A DNA stretch of 64,000 nucleotides from Diplocarpon mali. Its lineage: Eukaryota > Ascomycota > Leotiomycetes > Helotiales > Drepanopezizaceae. The translations under genes were made by a program, and so were the position numbers. Location: positions 168,559 through 232,558 of the forward strand of contig JAENRP010000018.1 of assembly GCA_024741835.1 (NCBI GenBank), written 5' to 3'. Under the pieces are notes generated by a model, which was given only the letters and a program-made list of their open reading frames with translations, did not search any database and was not told the DNA's origin. How positions within the stretch are numbered: position 1 is the stretch's first letter; the number at the start of each line of letters is the position of its first letter. Shown here one piece after another: positions 1-12,100 of the stretch.

Positions 1-897
1 TGACTAAAGCCAGAGACGATCGTGTTTTTTAGGAGGAGAGCGAGGGGAGCGAGGCGGCCAGCCCACGAGATGCGGCTTCGAGGGACGGCCGATCCGACGC
101 GGAGCCGAGCGGGGACTTTCCTCTCGACTCGGGGCTGCCCTCTGCCTGCGCCTCTCGAGTGCGTGGTCTGGATGGGCCAGGAGAGTCGTGCGGAAGATCC
201 GCCTCGGAGAGGGCAGAAGCGAGAGACGACATGCCATCTTTCGCCAGGCCCTCGTGACACCGGCCTTACACACCGCTACTCCCCTCCTGCCACGACACGG
301 CCGCCAGACACCACCCCCAGGTGAGGCCGGGTAGGGAGGCAGGGTAGTGGGGATGCCTACGTTCACGAGGGATCAAGCGTGGGGCTGTCTTTGCTCTTTT
401 CCCCGTCCCCGTCCCCTTCCCCCCCTTTTTCCCCCGAGAGGCATCAGAGATCCGGTCGAGCAGGGGGGTTGTAGATGAAAAAAAAAGTCATGTTGCTACA
501 CTCTGACGTTTATTGAATCAGAATACGGGGGACTCCTGCATCACTGCGCAGTGCACAGCCAAGTCCAGCCCCCCATCCACAGCCACTCCGGGCGCCGCCT
601 CGGCACGCGTCACCCCGACGACGCGTCACCGCCCTGCACGGCCCGAGCGCGCGGGCCCCCGCGGGGGGGCGACGGCCGTGCCGTGCCGCTCTGGACAACG
701 GACCGCGTCTCTACGGACCCTCACGTGTCTCGGGCTCCGCCTCAGCCCGGCCCGGTTCTCGCCGAGGCTCGACCGTCCGGTCCGATCACCCTCCGTGTCG
801 GGTCGCAGTGGATCCGGCCCGGGGCGGGAAAAATGCCTCTTCGGAAGTCGGGTCGCTAGCTATGCGGAAGGGTCAGTCGAACGAAACCTGCGGCGCC

Positions 898-921
898 GAG
901 CGAGAGAGAGAGAGAGAGAGA
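898..921. repeat. (GA)n microsatellite
   Basis: About eleven GA units in a row, directly visible. It lies in a gene-free GC-rich stretch. Confidence 0.9.
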
Positions 922-1773
922 CTCTTCCCCCTCTCCTCTTCTTTGCTTGGGTACCTCGAGTCAGATTGATCCATGACTGGACAGGATCTCAGCGGTCCGA
1001 TTCCTAGTCGGTGTATTTGTACTTATATTGCCAACGGGACGAGTAGTCTCCAAGTACGATCGACCGGGGGGGGGCTTGATCGACTGTCCTTGGAGGAGCG
1101 CCCGTTTGTTTGGGTGTTGTGGTTATCTTCCGGTCTCGAGAATATGTATTCCTTGCTCTGCGGCGCGGAGCTTCTCCGACGGGGATTTTTGTACAATGCC
1201 TTTCCGACGCTGCCTCTGCTTTGCCTCTCTATGCTCCCGACCACAGTCGTCACCTCCAACGTCACAACGACGCATTCCAGCGGGAGCCGGAGTCGCGTCG
1301 CGGTCACCTCGGGGAATCTCCTCCCGCGCAGGCCTTTCCCTCATGACTCGGCCTCGTTCGCTGCACCGGTTGCAGGTCGGGCGACCTGTGCCGGACAACG
1401 AGTCGCAGTGATTCACGTGTAGGGAGCCCTTCGTACACGTCTCTCGCCAGCTATCGTGGTTTGCAGGCTGCGCTGAGCGAGCGTCAGCTAAGGATCCACA
1501 TACCGCCTCCTCCGTACCTCCCAACCTCACCACGGCTCACCCCGCGCAGCGCAGCCCACGGGAACCCACTGCGTCCCCGCGGCCGCGGCAGCATCTCCAC
1601 CACCGCCATTACTCGCCTGGAGCGAAGCCCGCACAGTCAAGGAAGGTCAGACGCCCCGTGCGCAATGAGCAGGTGCACGGCATCTCATCCCGGCATGCGC
1701 GGACATGCTTCGGTTTTGGCGCTGGTCGGCGGAGAGGTCGGCGGGGCCAGCGCTCGGCACACCGCCCGAGAGA

Positions 1774-1818
1774 GGGGGCGGAGGGCGGAGGGCGGAGGGC
1801 GGAGGGAGGCCGGAGGGA
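1774..1818. repeat. GGAGGGC heptamer array, G-rich
   Basis: Four near-perfect copies of a GGAGGGC unit follow a run of five G, giving more than four GGG runs with short spacers on the plus strand. This satisfies the simple pattern for G-quadruplex formation. No gene overlaps it. Confidence 0.8.
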
Positions 1819-1935
1819 TCACGTGTCGGCGGGAGCCGCAGATGGAGACCTGCAACGAAAGCCGGTGGCGGAGGGCGGAGAGCGGAGAGCCGTTGGCACG
1901 GCCGTGGAGGGATGGCGGGCCGGTCTATTGAAGAG

Positions 1936-1988
1936 GGAGAGAGAGAGAGAGAGAGAGAATCGCCCACACACACACACACACACACACG
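1936..1988. repeat. Compound (GA)n-(CA)n microsatellite
   Basis: A (GA)n run at about 1936-1958 is followed after six bases by a (CA)n run at about 1965-1988. The order GA then CA is the reverse of the compound repeat near 55278, which reads CA then GA. Confidence 0.9.
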
Positions 1989-2095
1989 CATGGAATCCCC
2001 ATCTCCGCCACGCTGATGTGCCCCCGAGGCTCCAGCGGGTGACAACCAGCGTGCCACGCCGACGCACCGACGCGGACCCTCCGCCCTCTCCCACG

Positions 2096-2126
2096 CCTCC
2101 GCCGCCTCCTCCTCCTCCTCTCCTCC
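2096..2126. repeat. CTC/CCG trinucleotide-rich run
   Basis: A run of CTC and CCG triplets, probably a slippage repeat. It is non-coding as far as I can tell. Confidence 0.6.
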
Positions 2127-2589
2127 GGCGGACTACGGGACAAGCACAGTGCGGCCGGCCAGGACGAGGAGAATCTGCCGGGAATCCAGAGCGTCTGATG
2201 GGACCGAGAAGAAGCCAGGTCCGACGACTCGCCCTGGGGAAGAGAGGGGGATCATCGGGCCAGGCGCAGAGTCCAGGTGACAGCGGTGGGAAAATCTCGG
2301 ATGGCTCGGGACAACCAGAACAAGGCCCTCATTACACTTTTCGTTACAGATATAATCAATACAAGAAGCGAATCGCCCGTCTGCACCTACCTTCCTCGAC
2401 ATCCCACTTCCTCCCCGCCCTTATATACAGGCAAGCTAGATATGATCCGCGAGAACGCCCAAGTACCAACAGTCGTCGGGCTGAGACCTCACCCCGCTCT
2501 CCTGGCAGACTCACGCCGGCCTTGCCCGCGCTCTTGCCTCCCACCATCTCTAGATCCGCGGGCTGGCACCGTGCACGTGTTGCCCTGCC

Positions 2590-4148
2590 CTAGCCTTTCC
2601 TCGATCCGGCATTCGTCTTCCGATTCGTCGTGCCGTTCGGCATCACCTTCACCCCGTTGCTCTTTCCCTCGCCCTCCAAGTGCCGGTTGACCAGTATCGA
2701 CGGGCTAGGCGCGGCGCCCTCTCTCTCCGCTCTTCTCTGCCTCTCCTCAGCATCCAGTCTCTGCTCCTCCTCGAACTCGTTCTCGTCATTGTCGCTCCGG
2801 TCATCGTCCGCCGTGCCCACGAACACGAAGCGGTACGCGATGCGCAGGATGTAGTACAGCCAGAAGAGATTGAGGCCCTGCAGAGAGGCGAGCAGGATTG
2901 TCGAGATCCAGTGCGAGAGGGCGCATTTGTATTGTTCGGTCTCCCAGTCGAGCCCGTACGGGCCGACGGTTTTGAACTCGTTGAACTCGGACCAGAGGAT
3001 GCGGAGGTTGAGGTAGTGGCGGAGGTAGATCCAGGCGAAGACGAAGAAGCCAAAGTAGGGGCCGACGAGAGGGTGGTCAAGGTAGTTGAGGGTCTTAGAG
3101 GTCTGGCGAGCGGTCAGTCATTAGCAGGTGGAAGCTAGATCTAGCAGAGTGTGTGCTTACAGCGAGGAAAAAATCGCTGATGTCGTGGGTGATGAAGACT
3201 CCGAGACCCATGTATGTGAAGTGGAATCGGTAGCTCAAGAAGATAAGAGCCAGAGACACGACATGATGTCCAACCAACTCCCTGAAATCCTTCCGCGGCT
3301 TCTCCATTCCCAACATGAGCACAATAGCCTGTTGCGCCCAGTACGCTGCCTGGAAGAGGTAATAGAACTTGAAGACAGCCTCGTGGGTCTTATGTGGAAA
3401 GAGCTCGTACATAGCCCGGGTATTGAAATACCATAGAGGCGTCCGGCTCATGACAAACAGTCCGCAGGGGCCTAGGCACCCAAAGTAGATAGCAGTGTAC
3501 ATTTGTTCCATGAAGCGGGATTGCTTGGCCCTGCTCTTCAGTCCGCTTCGCTTGGCCATAGGTCGTAAGAACTTCTGCATGATGAATTCCCGGGTGAAGG
3601 AGAGCACAATCACGTAGAAACTGACAAACGCAAAATCCCACCGCCCCTTCCCGTATTGAGTCGGCGTTCCAGGCGGATCGCTCGGATCAGATGGCAGGGC
3701 GTAGGAGAGGTATAGGAAACGGTGGATGGGGTTCGACTCGGTAGGGTTAATGGCATAGAGGGCGAGGAATATGAGGATGAGAACCAGAGGCGTGACCCAT
3801 GTGTGCTTGAGCGCATATCGTTTCCATTGCTGGAACAGCGTTTTGGCTTTGCGGCGCTTCGAGAACGGCTTTTTACGATCCCTCTCGTTCTGCGCCTGCA
3901 TCATATCAGTCAGATGTGCTGACGGGAGAGAGAAAAGGGGGGGCCCTGCAGACTTTAATCATGCCGGGAGACGGTGGTCTCATGTCCAATGTGGCCAACG
4001 CCGGCGAACCTGTATCTCCTGCTCTGATCTCTCCCCCAAGTCCGCTGGACTGTCTTCGAATGCGTGGTCTCTCGCCGCTGTTGGGTCCTCCCAGGGGTGC
4101 CAGTTTGTCGCCGGAGGACAAGAGCGGGAATCCTTCTGTCGCGGTCAT
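2590..4148 (-). CDS. lag1: Sphingosine N-acyltransferase (ceramide synthase), LAG1/LAC1 family
   Basis: Ceramide synthase of the ER membrane, which acylates sphingoid bases with fatty acyl-CoA. Exons on the minus strand: 4148-3954, 3895-3161 and 3102-2590, giving 480 aa. The introns are 58 bp each and both fall between codons. The N-terminal exon carries the Arg/Ser-rich cytosolic start typical of fungal Lag1, including the string GDTGSPALAT. A first membrane segment (TPLVLILIFLALYAI) follows, then a multi-pass TLC domain. The TLC signature HHVVSLALI and the following HDISDFF supply the conserved His and Asp residues of the active site. The C-terminus is an acidic and basic tail (DDDRSDNDENEFEEE). 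The first donor, GTCTGC, is weak, but its acceptor has a CTGAC branch site and the joined frame is family-like. Which of the LAG1/LAC1 paralogues it is cannot be settled here. Confidence 0.92.
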
Positions 4149-4384
4149 GGTCGCTAGCAGATATAGTTCCTCCGATAAAGAAAATAAGAGAAAGATCAGC
4201 AGGCGCTTGGTATCATGAAGAGAGGTATCCAATGCAAAAAGGGCCGCCGGCTGGGGATGTGACGCGCTTATAAGGGTGGTGAGATTTCATGGTTTTGGCT
4301 CGGCCAACCTTAAATTTGACCTGCGGCATGAACGCTTAATGGCCGTCAGACCCTCCCACGACCACAATCCCCTCGCAATAGGCT

Positions 4385-4421
4385 ATTGGGAGCTTGGTCT
4401 ATTGTATCACCTCCGCCCAAT
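4385..4421. promoter_or_regulatory. Pair of CCAAT boxes upstream of lag1
   Basis: ATTGG at 4385-4389 and CCAAT at 4417-4421 form an inverted pair about 240-270 bp upstream of the lag1 start at 4148. CCAAT boxes in fungi bind the Hap2/3/5 (CBC) complex. Chance occurrence is quite possible. Confidence 0.3.
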
Positions 4422-5884
4422 GAGATGTGATTGATGGTGATTGAACGACTGGAAGGAGGGAGGGGGGAGGGGCGTCTCAATCAGCCCTATGTAAACATGC
4501 TACGTAGTAAGTAGGTAACGTCTATTTCATCCTCTGCCTGCATGTGTTTATCGCTGACTAACAGCATGGCTGTGTTGGGCTTGTGAGGCGCTTCCAGACC
4601 TCTTTCCGCAAACTCATGTTAATTTCTTGCCAATCTATCCCTCCTGTGTTATTGGCGGAAAGACTGAGGAAGATCTGTAATACTGTCTGTAATAAACACT
4701 CTATGGCCGGAAATACGGAGGTGTTATTTTTGGAGCACTTGACATCATACACGGCTCGCCGGACTTGAATAAGTACGGAGTACGGAAAGAAACCATCCAT
4801 TACTCGGTCAAGGAGAGAAATACCTGAATGCGAGTCGAGTTGAGACTCTTCTATGACCCAACCAGGCCTTTCCCTGCGAACTTCTGTGTCTCGTGTCATG
4901 TCTGATTTCTCTCTCATACATCGTCTATCTGTTCTTACACTCCATCATCTTAGGCAGGAGATTCAGTCAGCATATATTTATTCTTTACGAAAGTGATACG
5001 GCCCATAGGCTAATATCTACAGCCCTAGACAGGAGACCTTCCAATGTGTCGATGGTACGCGAATATTCACCCTCTAACGCTAGAGCTTTTTCTCCTAGTA
5101 GTAAGGCCAGGTAGGAACAAAATGCAGGAATGGGGGTATTTCCCTTCCGTGGGAACACCATATGAAAAATACTTTATACCTGCTCTTGAAAGTTTACTTG
5201 GTTGAACAGGAAAGCGTTTATTTACTTTCAGTACCTATATGAACCATAATAGCCGAGAGGGCCATATCAGAACTCATGTATCGTGCTGATTTTGGCATAG
5301 CCGCCTGCAGTTTTCAACGCAGTGGTAGTAGGGATTTACAGAATCGTGGGCAGATGATGTGAATTGATGATCAAAGGTTTTGATCTACGCTTCTCTGAAG
5401 AAAGATGGTTTCTGTCAATGCCTCTCTGGCCTCTGTTGTTTCAAGATCTAATTCGATCGTTGCACAATTGACCTGCATGAAGCTTTCGGCTTGTCAATTA
5501 CCACCAATTCACTATCCCCATCATTCAGCCTGCTGATATCAGCAACGATTTCCAACATGGTCCATTGTCCGGTGAGGGATCTCTGAATTGTTATGACATT
5601 GATTTACATGATCTCTTACGACGAGTTACGAGACCTTACTTATATCTCCTTCTCATAAGCAATCATTGGCTACCTCGTTACTTCGTAGGTATCGATAAGA
5701 GGGAAAAACGGCTGGGAAAGGGAATGCATTAGTTGAGCTGTTGCTTACTCGTCGCTTTTCTCATCACCTGACAAAGGCTTGGCCTTGCATATATTCAAAC
5801 GTTGGTCGCAGATCGCTGCTGACAGAGTCTGTCACGTGATCCAATCACACCCTTGTTAGCTCGCTTTGGATCCCCACAGCCGCT

Positions 5885-5897
5885 TTCTGGAGCATTC
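5885..5897. promoter_or_regulatory. Candidate heat-shock element upstream of aha1
   Basis: TTC-nn-GAG-nn-TTC is a three-unit heat-shock element with one mismatch (GAG for GAA). A two-unit GAA-nn-TTC lies at 6058-6065. They sit about 440 and 270 bp upstream of the aha1 ATG. Aha1 is heat-shock induced in yeast, so an Hsf1 site is reasonable, but this is only a pattern match. Confidence 0.3.
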
Positions 5898-6333
5898 CTT
5901 CCGCTCTGCTCTTAATCTCTATGCTCTCGAGCCTCGTCCCAGCGATCTCTTTCATTATTCACATCGTTGGGGACAGGCGCTGCTTTCAAAATTCCAGAGT
6001 TATTTATGTGAATCCCTTTCAGCAACTTAGTCGAGAACACAAAGCGCGGCACGTTCTGAAAGTTCAGCTCGACGCGGCTGGCCCTACCCAAGGTAAGCAA
6101 ATATCCTTTCAATTCCCTCGTCCCAAATTTCTATGATGATATACAAGCTGGCACCAGTCCTACGAACGATTTTGTACTCAGTTCATGAGGAAAATGCTAT
6201 GACTTCGGTCTCCCCCTGATAATAAACCAAGCTCTTCACTGTCTCGTACTTTGATCGAAGTGTTTTCTCCGCTGACAAATACGTCGAAAAGCAATTCAAG
6301 AATATTTCCAGATCCCCATCTATTTCGTCCACC

Positions 6334-7457
6334 ATGCTCCATAATCCAAACAATTGGCATTGGGTCAACAAAGATGCGTCGGTCTGGACCAGGGCATACC
6401 TGGAACAGAACATCAAGGGTGTCAAGGCAGAGGAGAATGGAGTTACCGCTCAACTGGACAAGCTGATCAGCATGGATGGCGATGTGGACGTCAATCAGCG
6501 TAAAGGAAAAGTCATTACCATTTTTGATGTCAAGCTTGTCCTCGAGTATTCCGGTATGCTGGACCTGTGTGAATCGTTATGGGAGCAACGCTGACCAGTC
6601 CAGGCAAGACTAAGGATGATGAGGAAGTTAGTGGCACAATCACAGTTCCTGAGGTTGCCCATGATACCGAAGAAAACGAGTATGTTGTATGTCTCTTCGT
6701 CCCCTTGGGCGTCTTTTGTGGCTGAACTAACTCTTGCGCAGTTTGAGCTAGATATATACTCGGACGCCAGCTCGAAAGCCCCTGTTAAAAACCTTGTGCG
6801 CTCCCATATCCTCCCACAGTTACGGAAGGAGTTTGCAAAGCTCGGTCCTGCTTTGATTGCCGAGCATGGAAAGGATATTCAACACGCGCCTGGCTCCAAC
6901 CCATCAAGCGGTATCTCAACTCCCAAGCTGCATGTTCCATCTTCGGGCCCAGCTACAACCACAGCCCAAAAGACTAAGGCAAACTCTGTAGTTAATACTA
7001 CAACTGTGACTGATACCGAGGAATTCCGTGCCCCTGCCACTGAACTCTTCCAGACATTCACGGACCCACAACGTATTTCAGCTTTTACTCGAGCAGCCCC
7101 TAAATTGTTTGAGGGAGCGAAGAAGGGCGGCAAGTTTGAGCTGTTCGGAGGAAATGTCTCTGGCGAGTACATCGAGCTAGTTGAGCCTACCAAGATCGTA
7201 CAAAGCTGGCGACTTGATCAATGGCCAAAAGATCACTACTCTCGTCTTGAGATCAATTTTGACCAGAACGACGTCGACAATGTCACTGTCATGAGAGTCA
7301 GCTGGAGTGGCGTCCCTGTTGGTCAGGAGGATGTTACCAAGCGTAACTGGCGTGAATACTATGTTCGCAGCATCAAACAGACATTCGGGTACGTCTTCCA
7401 TTACTGCCACTTCTAGATGATTTGCTGATTCCCCCCAGCTTCGGCACGATTCTGTGA
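6334..7457 (+). CDS. aha1: Activator of Hsp90 ATPase (Aha1)
   Basis: Co-chaperone that binds Hsp90 and stimulates its ATPase in the cytosol. Exons: 6334-6553, 6604-6686, 6742-7388 and 7439-7457, giving 322 aa; the introns are 50, 55 and 50 bp. The N-terminal domain begins with the family hallmark NPNNWHWVNKD and continues through AEENG and MDGDVDVNQRKGKVITIFDVK. A Ser/Thr/Pro-rich linker near residues 170-200 leads to the C-terminal AHSA1 (SRPBCC fold) domain, recognisable from ELFQTFTDPQRISAFTRAAP, KFELFGGNVSGEYIELVEP and VQSWRL. The last exon codes only the final few residues (FGFGTIL). It converges on the Zn2Cys6 gene, with about 250 bp between stops. Confidence 0.95.
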
Positions 7458-7705
7458 GCAGGCGGCTTTCTGTCAAGTGAAATGATAATCTATGAGAAAA
7501 CGACTGGTGAAGGGAGGGCTGAATAACTACATTGGGGATCGATTCTAGGCATCAGTACTGCGATCTAGATTAGTGCAAAAGACTAGAGAGCACTTGCACC
7601 CACCTAGGTTGCTCTATTTACTTGATGTGTTTCCAGCCCAGTCTATTTACTGCTGGCAAACCAATGTCTATAGTCTACCTGAAGTTCTGCGTGAATATCC
7701 CCCAA

Positions 7706-9061
7706 TCAACTCAAGACTTGAATCCGCCTTGCTTTATCCTTCAGCGCATTTATAACCCCTCCGCGAGTCCCTATAGATTCGCTATCCATTTCGACGCGCA
7801 TGAGAGCCGCAAAGAGAGACCGCCGAGCCTGGCCACTGAATATTCCATTATCTCTGCCATTGGTGACGTAGTTTCTCTTTGAAACCACGCAGAACTCATC
7901 GGGGAGACCAAGGAGTAGTTCGATGGGCCGAAGCTGACTTTCGATCAGGCGAAGAAGCTGGTTGCCAAGCATATTTGGCTCCGATGGGACGGCGACACCT
8001 CCTAGAAAGAGTTGCGGAGCACAATGCATGACCATATTGAAGGCTCCTGGATCGTGTAGATACTGGTCGATGAAATGTTGAAAAATAGAGTCATATATAG
8101 AAACAATCAACATATGGCAGGCCAAGGTGCCGAGGAGATCGGAGACAATAAGGCATGGTCGGTCTGATGAGCGCAGGTTCGCGCCGATCGGGGAGTCGTC
8201 TGATCCACTGGCAATAGAGTTTTGGACTGCCCTCAGAAGCTGGGCGAAATCATCTGAGCTCTTCGCAATGAGACTCAAGGGATTTGAATGGAAGCCCACC
8301 GGAAAGTTCTGCCCATAGTCACCACAGGCATCATGGACACACGTCACCCGCATGGCTTCTGCCATATCCCACGGCTTCGATTCTAGCATGACCAGCAGCT
8401 TTGATAGTTCGCGATACAAGACCGAGACGTGGAGTTCGTGGTCGAAGGGTGGTGGGCAAACATCCCTCTCAGAGTGCAGGCTCAGCAGGTGGTCGTTGAG
8501 GGGAGCCTCTACCAGTTCACCCCGTGCGACCGGGCTTGAGCTTTCATCGGACGGGTCGGACGGCGAATACATGTTGCCGAGGAAGGATGATTCGTGAGGA
8601 CACACCTCGCCCGAGTCCCAGGAGGCCGATCGCGTGTGGTTGTGGTCATTCAATAGGCCGACATGAAACCCTGCGCCATGAGTACATTAGCCCCCATTTA
8701 GAAAAGTTCTCATCAGCGAATCTGTTCTGCTTGGACATTCGACGGAGGGTCTCATAGGCTCCTGCAACCTACAGTCATCTACGATGGATGGTAGCATGGC
8801 ATCCAGAGAATCGGTAGGCTCGTTCCGTGCCTCTGGAGTGGCGTATGGATCGGTTGTTCGCGGTGCAGGTACAGCACCACTTGGCTTCCTGGTTGGACGT
8901 CCAGGACGCCTTGGAGGGCGAGTATGACAGTCCGCGTGACATCGAACACAGCGAATGCAAGAGAAGTTAGGATGGCCGTCGATACGCAAACACCGCAGTT
9001 TCTGTGCTCTGCATCTATCGCAAGCTGCTCTGATTCTCTCGGGCGGCTGTAGGTCTGGCAT
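7706..9061 (-). CDS. Zn2Cys6 (fungal binuclear cluster) transcription factor
   Basis: Probable nuclear DNA-binding regulator. Exons: 9061-8737 and 8670-7706, giving 429 aa. The 66-bp intron has a weak donor (GTCCAA) but a good GCTAATG branch region and GCGCAG acceptor; the split codon becomes Trp. An in-frame ATG at 9076 would add five residues. The zinc cluster is Cys14-X2-Cys17-X6-Cys24-X10-Cys35-X2-Cys38-X6-Cys45, followed by a basic Arg/Pro stretch (RPPRRPGRPTRK) that fits a linker. The remaining roughly 300 residues look helical, with HELHVSVLYRELSKLLVMLES and a middle region common in regulators of small secondary-metabolism type. No biosynthetic genes flank it, so its targets are unknown. 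Confidence 0.82.
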
Positions 9062-9076
9062 GGTGTACGTCAGCAT

Positions 9077-12000
9077 GGGACACGAAGCATGGGAATGACC
9101 GGGAGATATATGTATGTACCCAAGGCATGTCACGTTGGCGAAGCTCTGCCGCCCGCCAGATACAGGTAAGTAGCTAGAATGTTGTTGAGATGGCGAAACC
9201 TGCCTCCACGCCAGAGCAGGGGAGTGCCACACGATGAAAGAGTGCCGTGCTCTTGGAGTTTGCCTCGATAGCCGATCCATTCCAAGAGGATGAGCCAAAG
9301 TTGTGAGACGGAGGTCCGCTTACTAATGATCTGTTCAACAAAGGCGCTGTTGCTGCTGGAGAGCTGAAGGAGCAGCTTACGGGTCTGTGTCTTCAGAAGG
9401 GTTCAGGCGTAGATCCTCATGCAGGTCCCCCCATTTAAGCCTGCGTTACAGGACACTGCCGAGTACCATACCGTACTGTGCCTAGAGATACCTCAAGACA
9501 GCAACCTCTCCAAGTTGATGTCACGATGTCGAAGATTCGTCGGGAAATATTCAGCGTGAGTTGTGCCGCGAAGAAGCATTCTCTTACTGCTCCACACAAG
9601 CATCCGCCCCTTTTATTGCATAGCCTGAAAATAGCTCCTCGCTTAAACTGTTGACTGCTATTGTAGGGCCTTCGAAGCTGATTTATAGGCACGCAAGCAC
9701 ACGTTCAGATTCTTAATGCTTGGTGCTGTAGTGCGGAGAGTCAAAGATAGCAAGGGGGCAGATCTGGATATTCGACTTGGCTGGTATTTTGACTGGCCAG
9801 CACACCCAGATCCGTCCCCGCATGGGAGTCGACCGACGTGCCGGGTGTGTATGGAGGTATATCCTCGTACTGTCTTTCTCGTATTCGGCACTGATATTGG
9901 CAGTCTGAGTCCAAAGTCCAGGTCGAGTTCGGATCGTCGTAGGTCCTGTCTGCTATCTGACATACATGAAGAGGTGAACGCACTATCGCATGCAACTCTC
10001 TCCGGTCGATCGGTCGGGTTCCTGATAGGCGCAGCTGAGAGGCGGCTAACATGACAGAATCGGCTCGAGTATACCGCGGTAACTCAATGGCCCGTGGATT
10101 AATTGATCAAGCCGCATCCCGGAGCACAAATTGGCTCTCTGCTGCATCGAGAGGCCACGAATGAAGCGTGGCCTGGCTCAGAGTCTCCAACGAGATAATG
10201 CCAGCCCTTAGGAATATCTGACGTGATTCTTCAGCAGCAACTACGCTTTCCCCATTATGGAAGCCCTGCATTGCGATCAGTCACTCTGGCCCTGTATGCT
10301 TACTCAACGTTTGCAGCCCCTGGAGCACTGCCGTGAGATTATTGTTGGGCCATATCAGATAGCCCCGTTTATAGAAGTCTCCAGTTTCAACGAAATCCGT
10401 GTTTGTTCTAAGAAGCAATTCGACCAGCAAATTACCACGCATTCCGATGCTATCATCAGACAAGCACCATGCAAGTTACCTGGAATACCTACTATCTTTA
10501 ATCTCCCCCGCCCCCCCCGGCGTCAAAAAAAATAAAAAATGACTTCACCCAAAATAGAATAGAAACCTCAAGCCGGCGAGATAATGGCCCGCGCCGGGTG
10601 GGAGATTTTCTCGGGAAATAGCTAGCTTGCCAGATAAGGCCCGTTGAGAGTCGAAAAGGCTACATGTGGCGCAGATATACGCAACATGGCTGTCAGGTAT
10701 ACAAATTAGGACCGCAACGCACGTTTCTTACGTCTTCGCTTCAAGGTCCTCAACGTCGTATCAGCTTTCGCAAATCTCAAGCATCATCTCAAGTCTTGAC
10801 TATCTTCTTTGTCATAGGTCAAGACCGGCTCTTTTTGGCGACCTGTAGTTCGACCTACCAAAGTCTCTGTGTTTCCTTGCGATGAATCAGCGATAAGGAC
10901 CACGACTCTTTGAGCCCTCAATCTCCATCTCGCTGGCACAAAATGACTCGTGGTAAATAAATCACAAAGAGCCAGCAGCTTCCTTCGTAATCCTCGAAGA
11001 CCAGGTGGGAAGGAGGTCAGATTTATTTGGAAAACGTAAGAGAGAAGGCTGTTGATAGACTGCCTGCATCGTACCAGAAATGTGCTGGCAACGAAATAGA
11101 CTCTGAATCTCCGGCACACCCGCCGTCGTAAAAGACGTCTGAGACTGCCCTTACTCCTAAAATCTTGACCAGCGCTTGAAAGCCTGTGTCGATTTGTGGC
11201 ATTGGCAGGGTGGATCGCAGGGCCGGCATGAATGGTAAGCCTGATCATTACGGCTGGGCTTACGACGAGAGAGGCTCCCATTCCCCGGATGATGAGTGGA
11301 AAGAACTTGAGTATGACGACGGTACAAAGTAACCTCCTCGTCCTGGGTCCGACAGCTCACCCCCATGTAGTCATATTCAAAGAACCGTAACGTGCTATCC
11401 TGGAATTCGTTCAATCAGACCCGACGTAGATCCCGTGATTAGGAGAAGCAGCCGGGATAACGGGATTGAACATAGCAGCTGGCGACTTTTACATCTGTTG
11501 GAGTGATTGATTCTCAGCGGCGGCTTGGTCGGTAGTCCGGACCGGTCTCTCGTTTAAGCGACTAGCCAGGGGAACCAAAAACAGAAGCTACCTTGAATAG
11601 AGGCACTGGCGCTCTCGCTCTGCGGCGAGTCGTGGTCTCAGAGAGGTGAAGCTGGCTTCATTTCTTCGGGATGATTTAGCTGTCTCATGTCGTAGTTCTG
11701 TTCCCGACTGTGGTGTATTCCATTCTCCTGTCCCTATGGAAAGTCGATTATCGATTTTTCATAGAAAATGGGCAGGATAAAATATACATACAGTCTTTTA
11801 GGGACTCACACCATCAATAATGGGTGAATGTGTATGGTTTTCTGACACGATATAAGGCGTAGTAATCGATTTTGCCTTTTTTTTTTTGGGAAAAAGAAAA
11901 AGTCTTGACATTTCGAGAAAAGTAATCAAGATAAAGTGTCATATGACCTATCAAGAAGAGAAATTCTGTGTACTTGGACACTTTTCAGATGACTTTGGAA

Positions 12001-12100
12001 GCCATGCCCGTCGTGATCAGTTGTAGCGGTATAGTTAAAAGCCCACAGTGGAACAAAGGCCACCCGAGCAACGCCCCTCAATCCAACTCGCTTGGTATCA
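9077..12100. other. Intergenic stretch, no supportable gene
   Basis: About 3 kb with only short, overlapping open frames on both strands. It contains homopolymer runs (poly-C near 10507, poly-T near 11877). Frames around 10784-11281 on the minus strand look weakly protein-like but match no family I recognise and are broken. Confidence 0.5.

Larger units (their letters stand above)
1..2589. other. Gene-free, GC-rich, repeat-rich stretch
   Basis: I see no convincing coding region here. The open frames are low-complexity Arg/Pro/Gly translations of GC-rich or repeat DNA and overlap each other on both strands. The stretch holds several simple repeats listed separately: GA runs near 901 and 1936, a CA run near 1965, a GGAGGGC heptamer array near 1774 and a CTC-rich run near 2096. 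The composition resembles the long leader of the homeobox gene at 49-55 kb, so it could be the upstream region of a gene beyond the left edge; that is inference only. Confidence 0.6.
4149..6333. other. Divergent intergenic region between lag1 and aha1
   Basis: No supportable gene. The two flanking genes diverge from here, so it should contain both promoters. Besides the CCAAT pair and heat-shock-like element listed separately, there is a possible 5' UTR intron for aha1. Its donor AAG|GTAAGC is at 6093 and its candidate acceptor TTTCCAG is near 6312, just before the start codon. Confidence 0.5.

Noticed and set aside
513..2690. Long GC-rich frames up to 311 aa
   Set aside because: Translations are Arg/Pro/Gly-rich and run through microsatellites; open frames are expected by chance in GC-rich DNA.
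10784..11414. Overlapping minus-strand frames of up to 165 aa
   Set aside because: Arg/Ser-rich composition, several frames open at once, no motif or exon structure.
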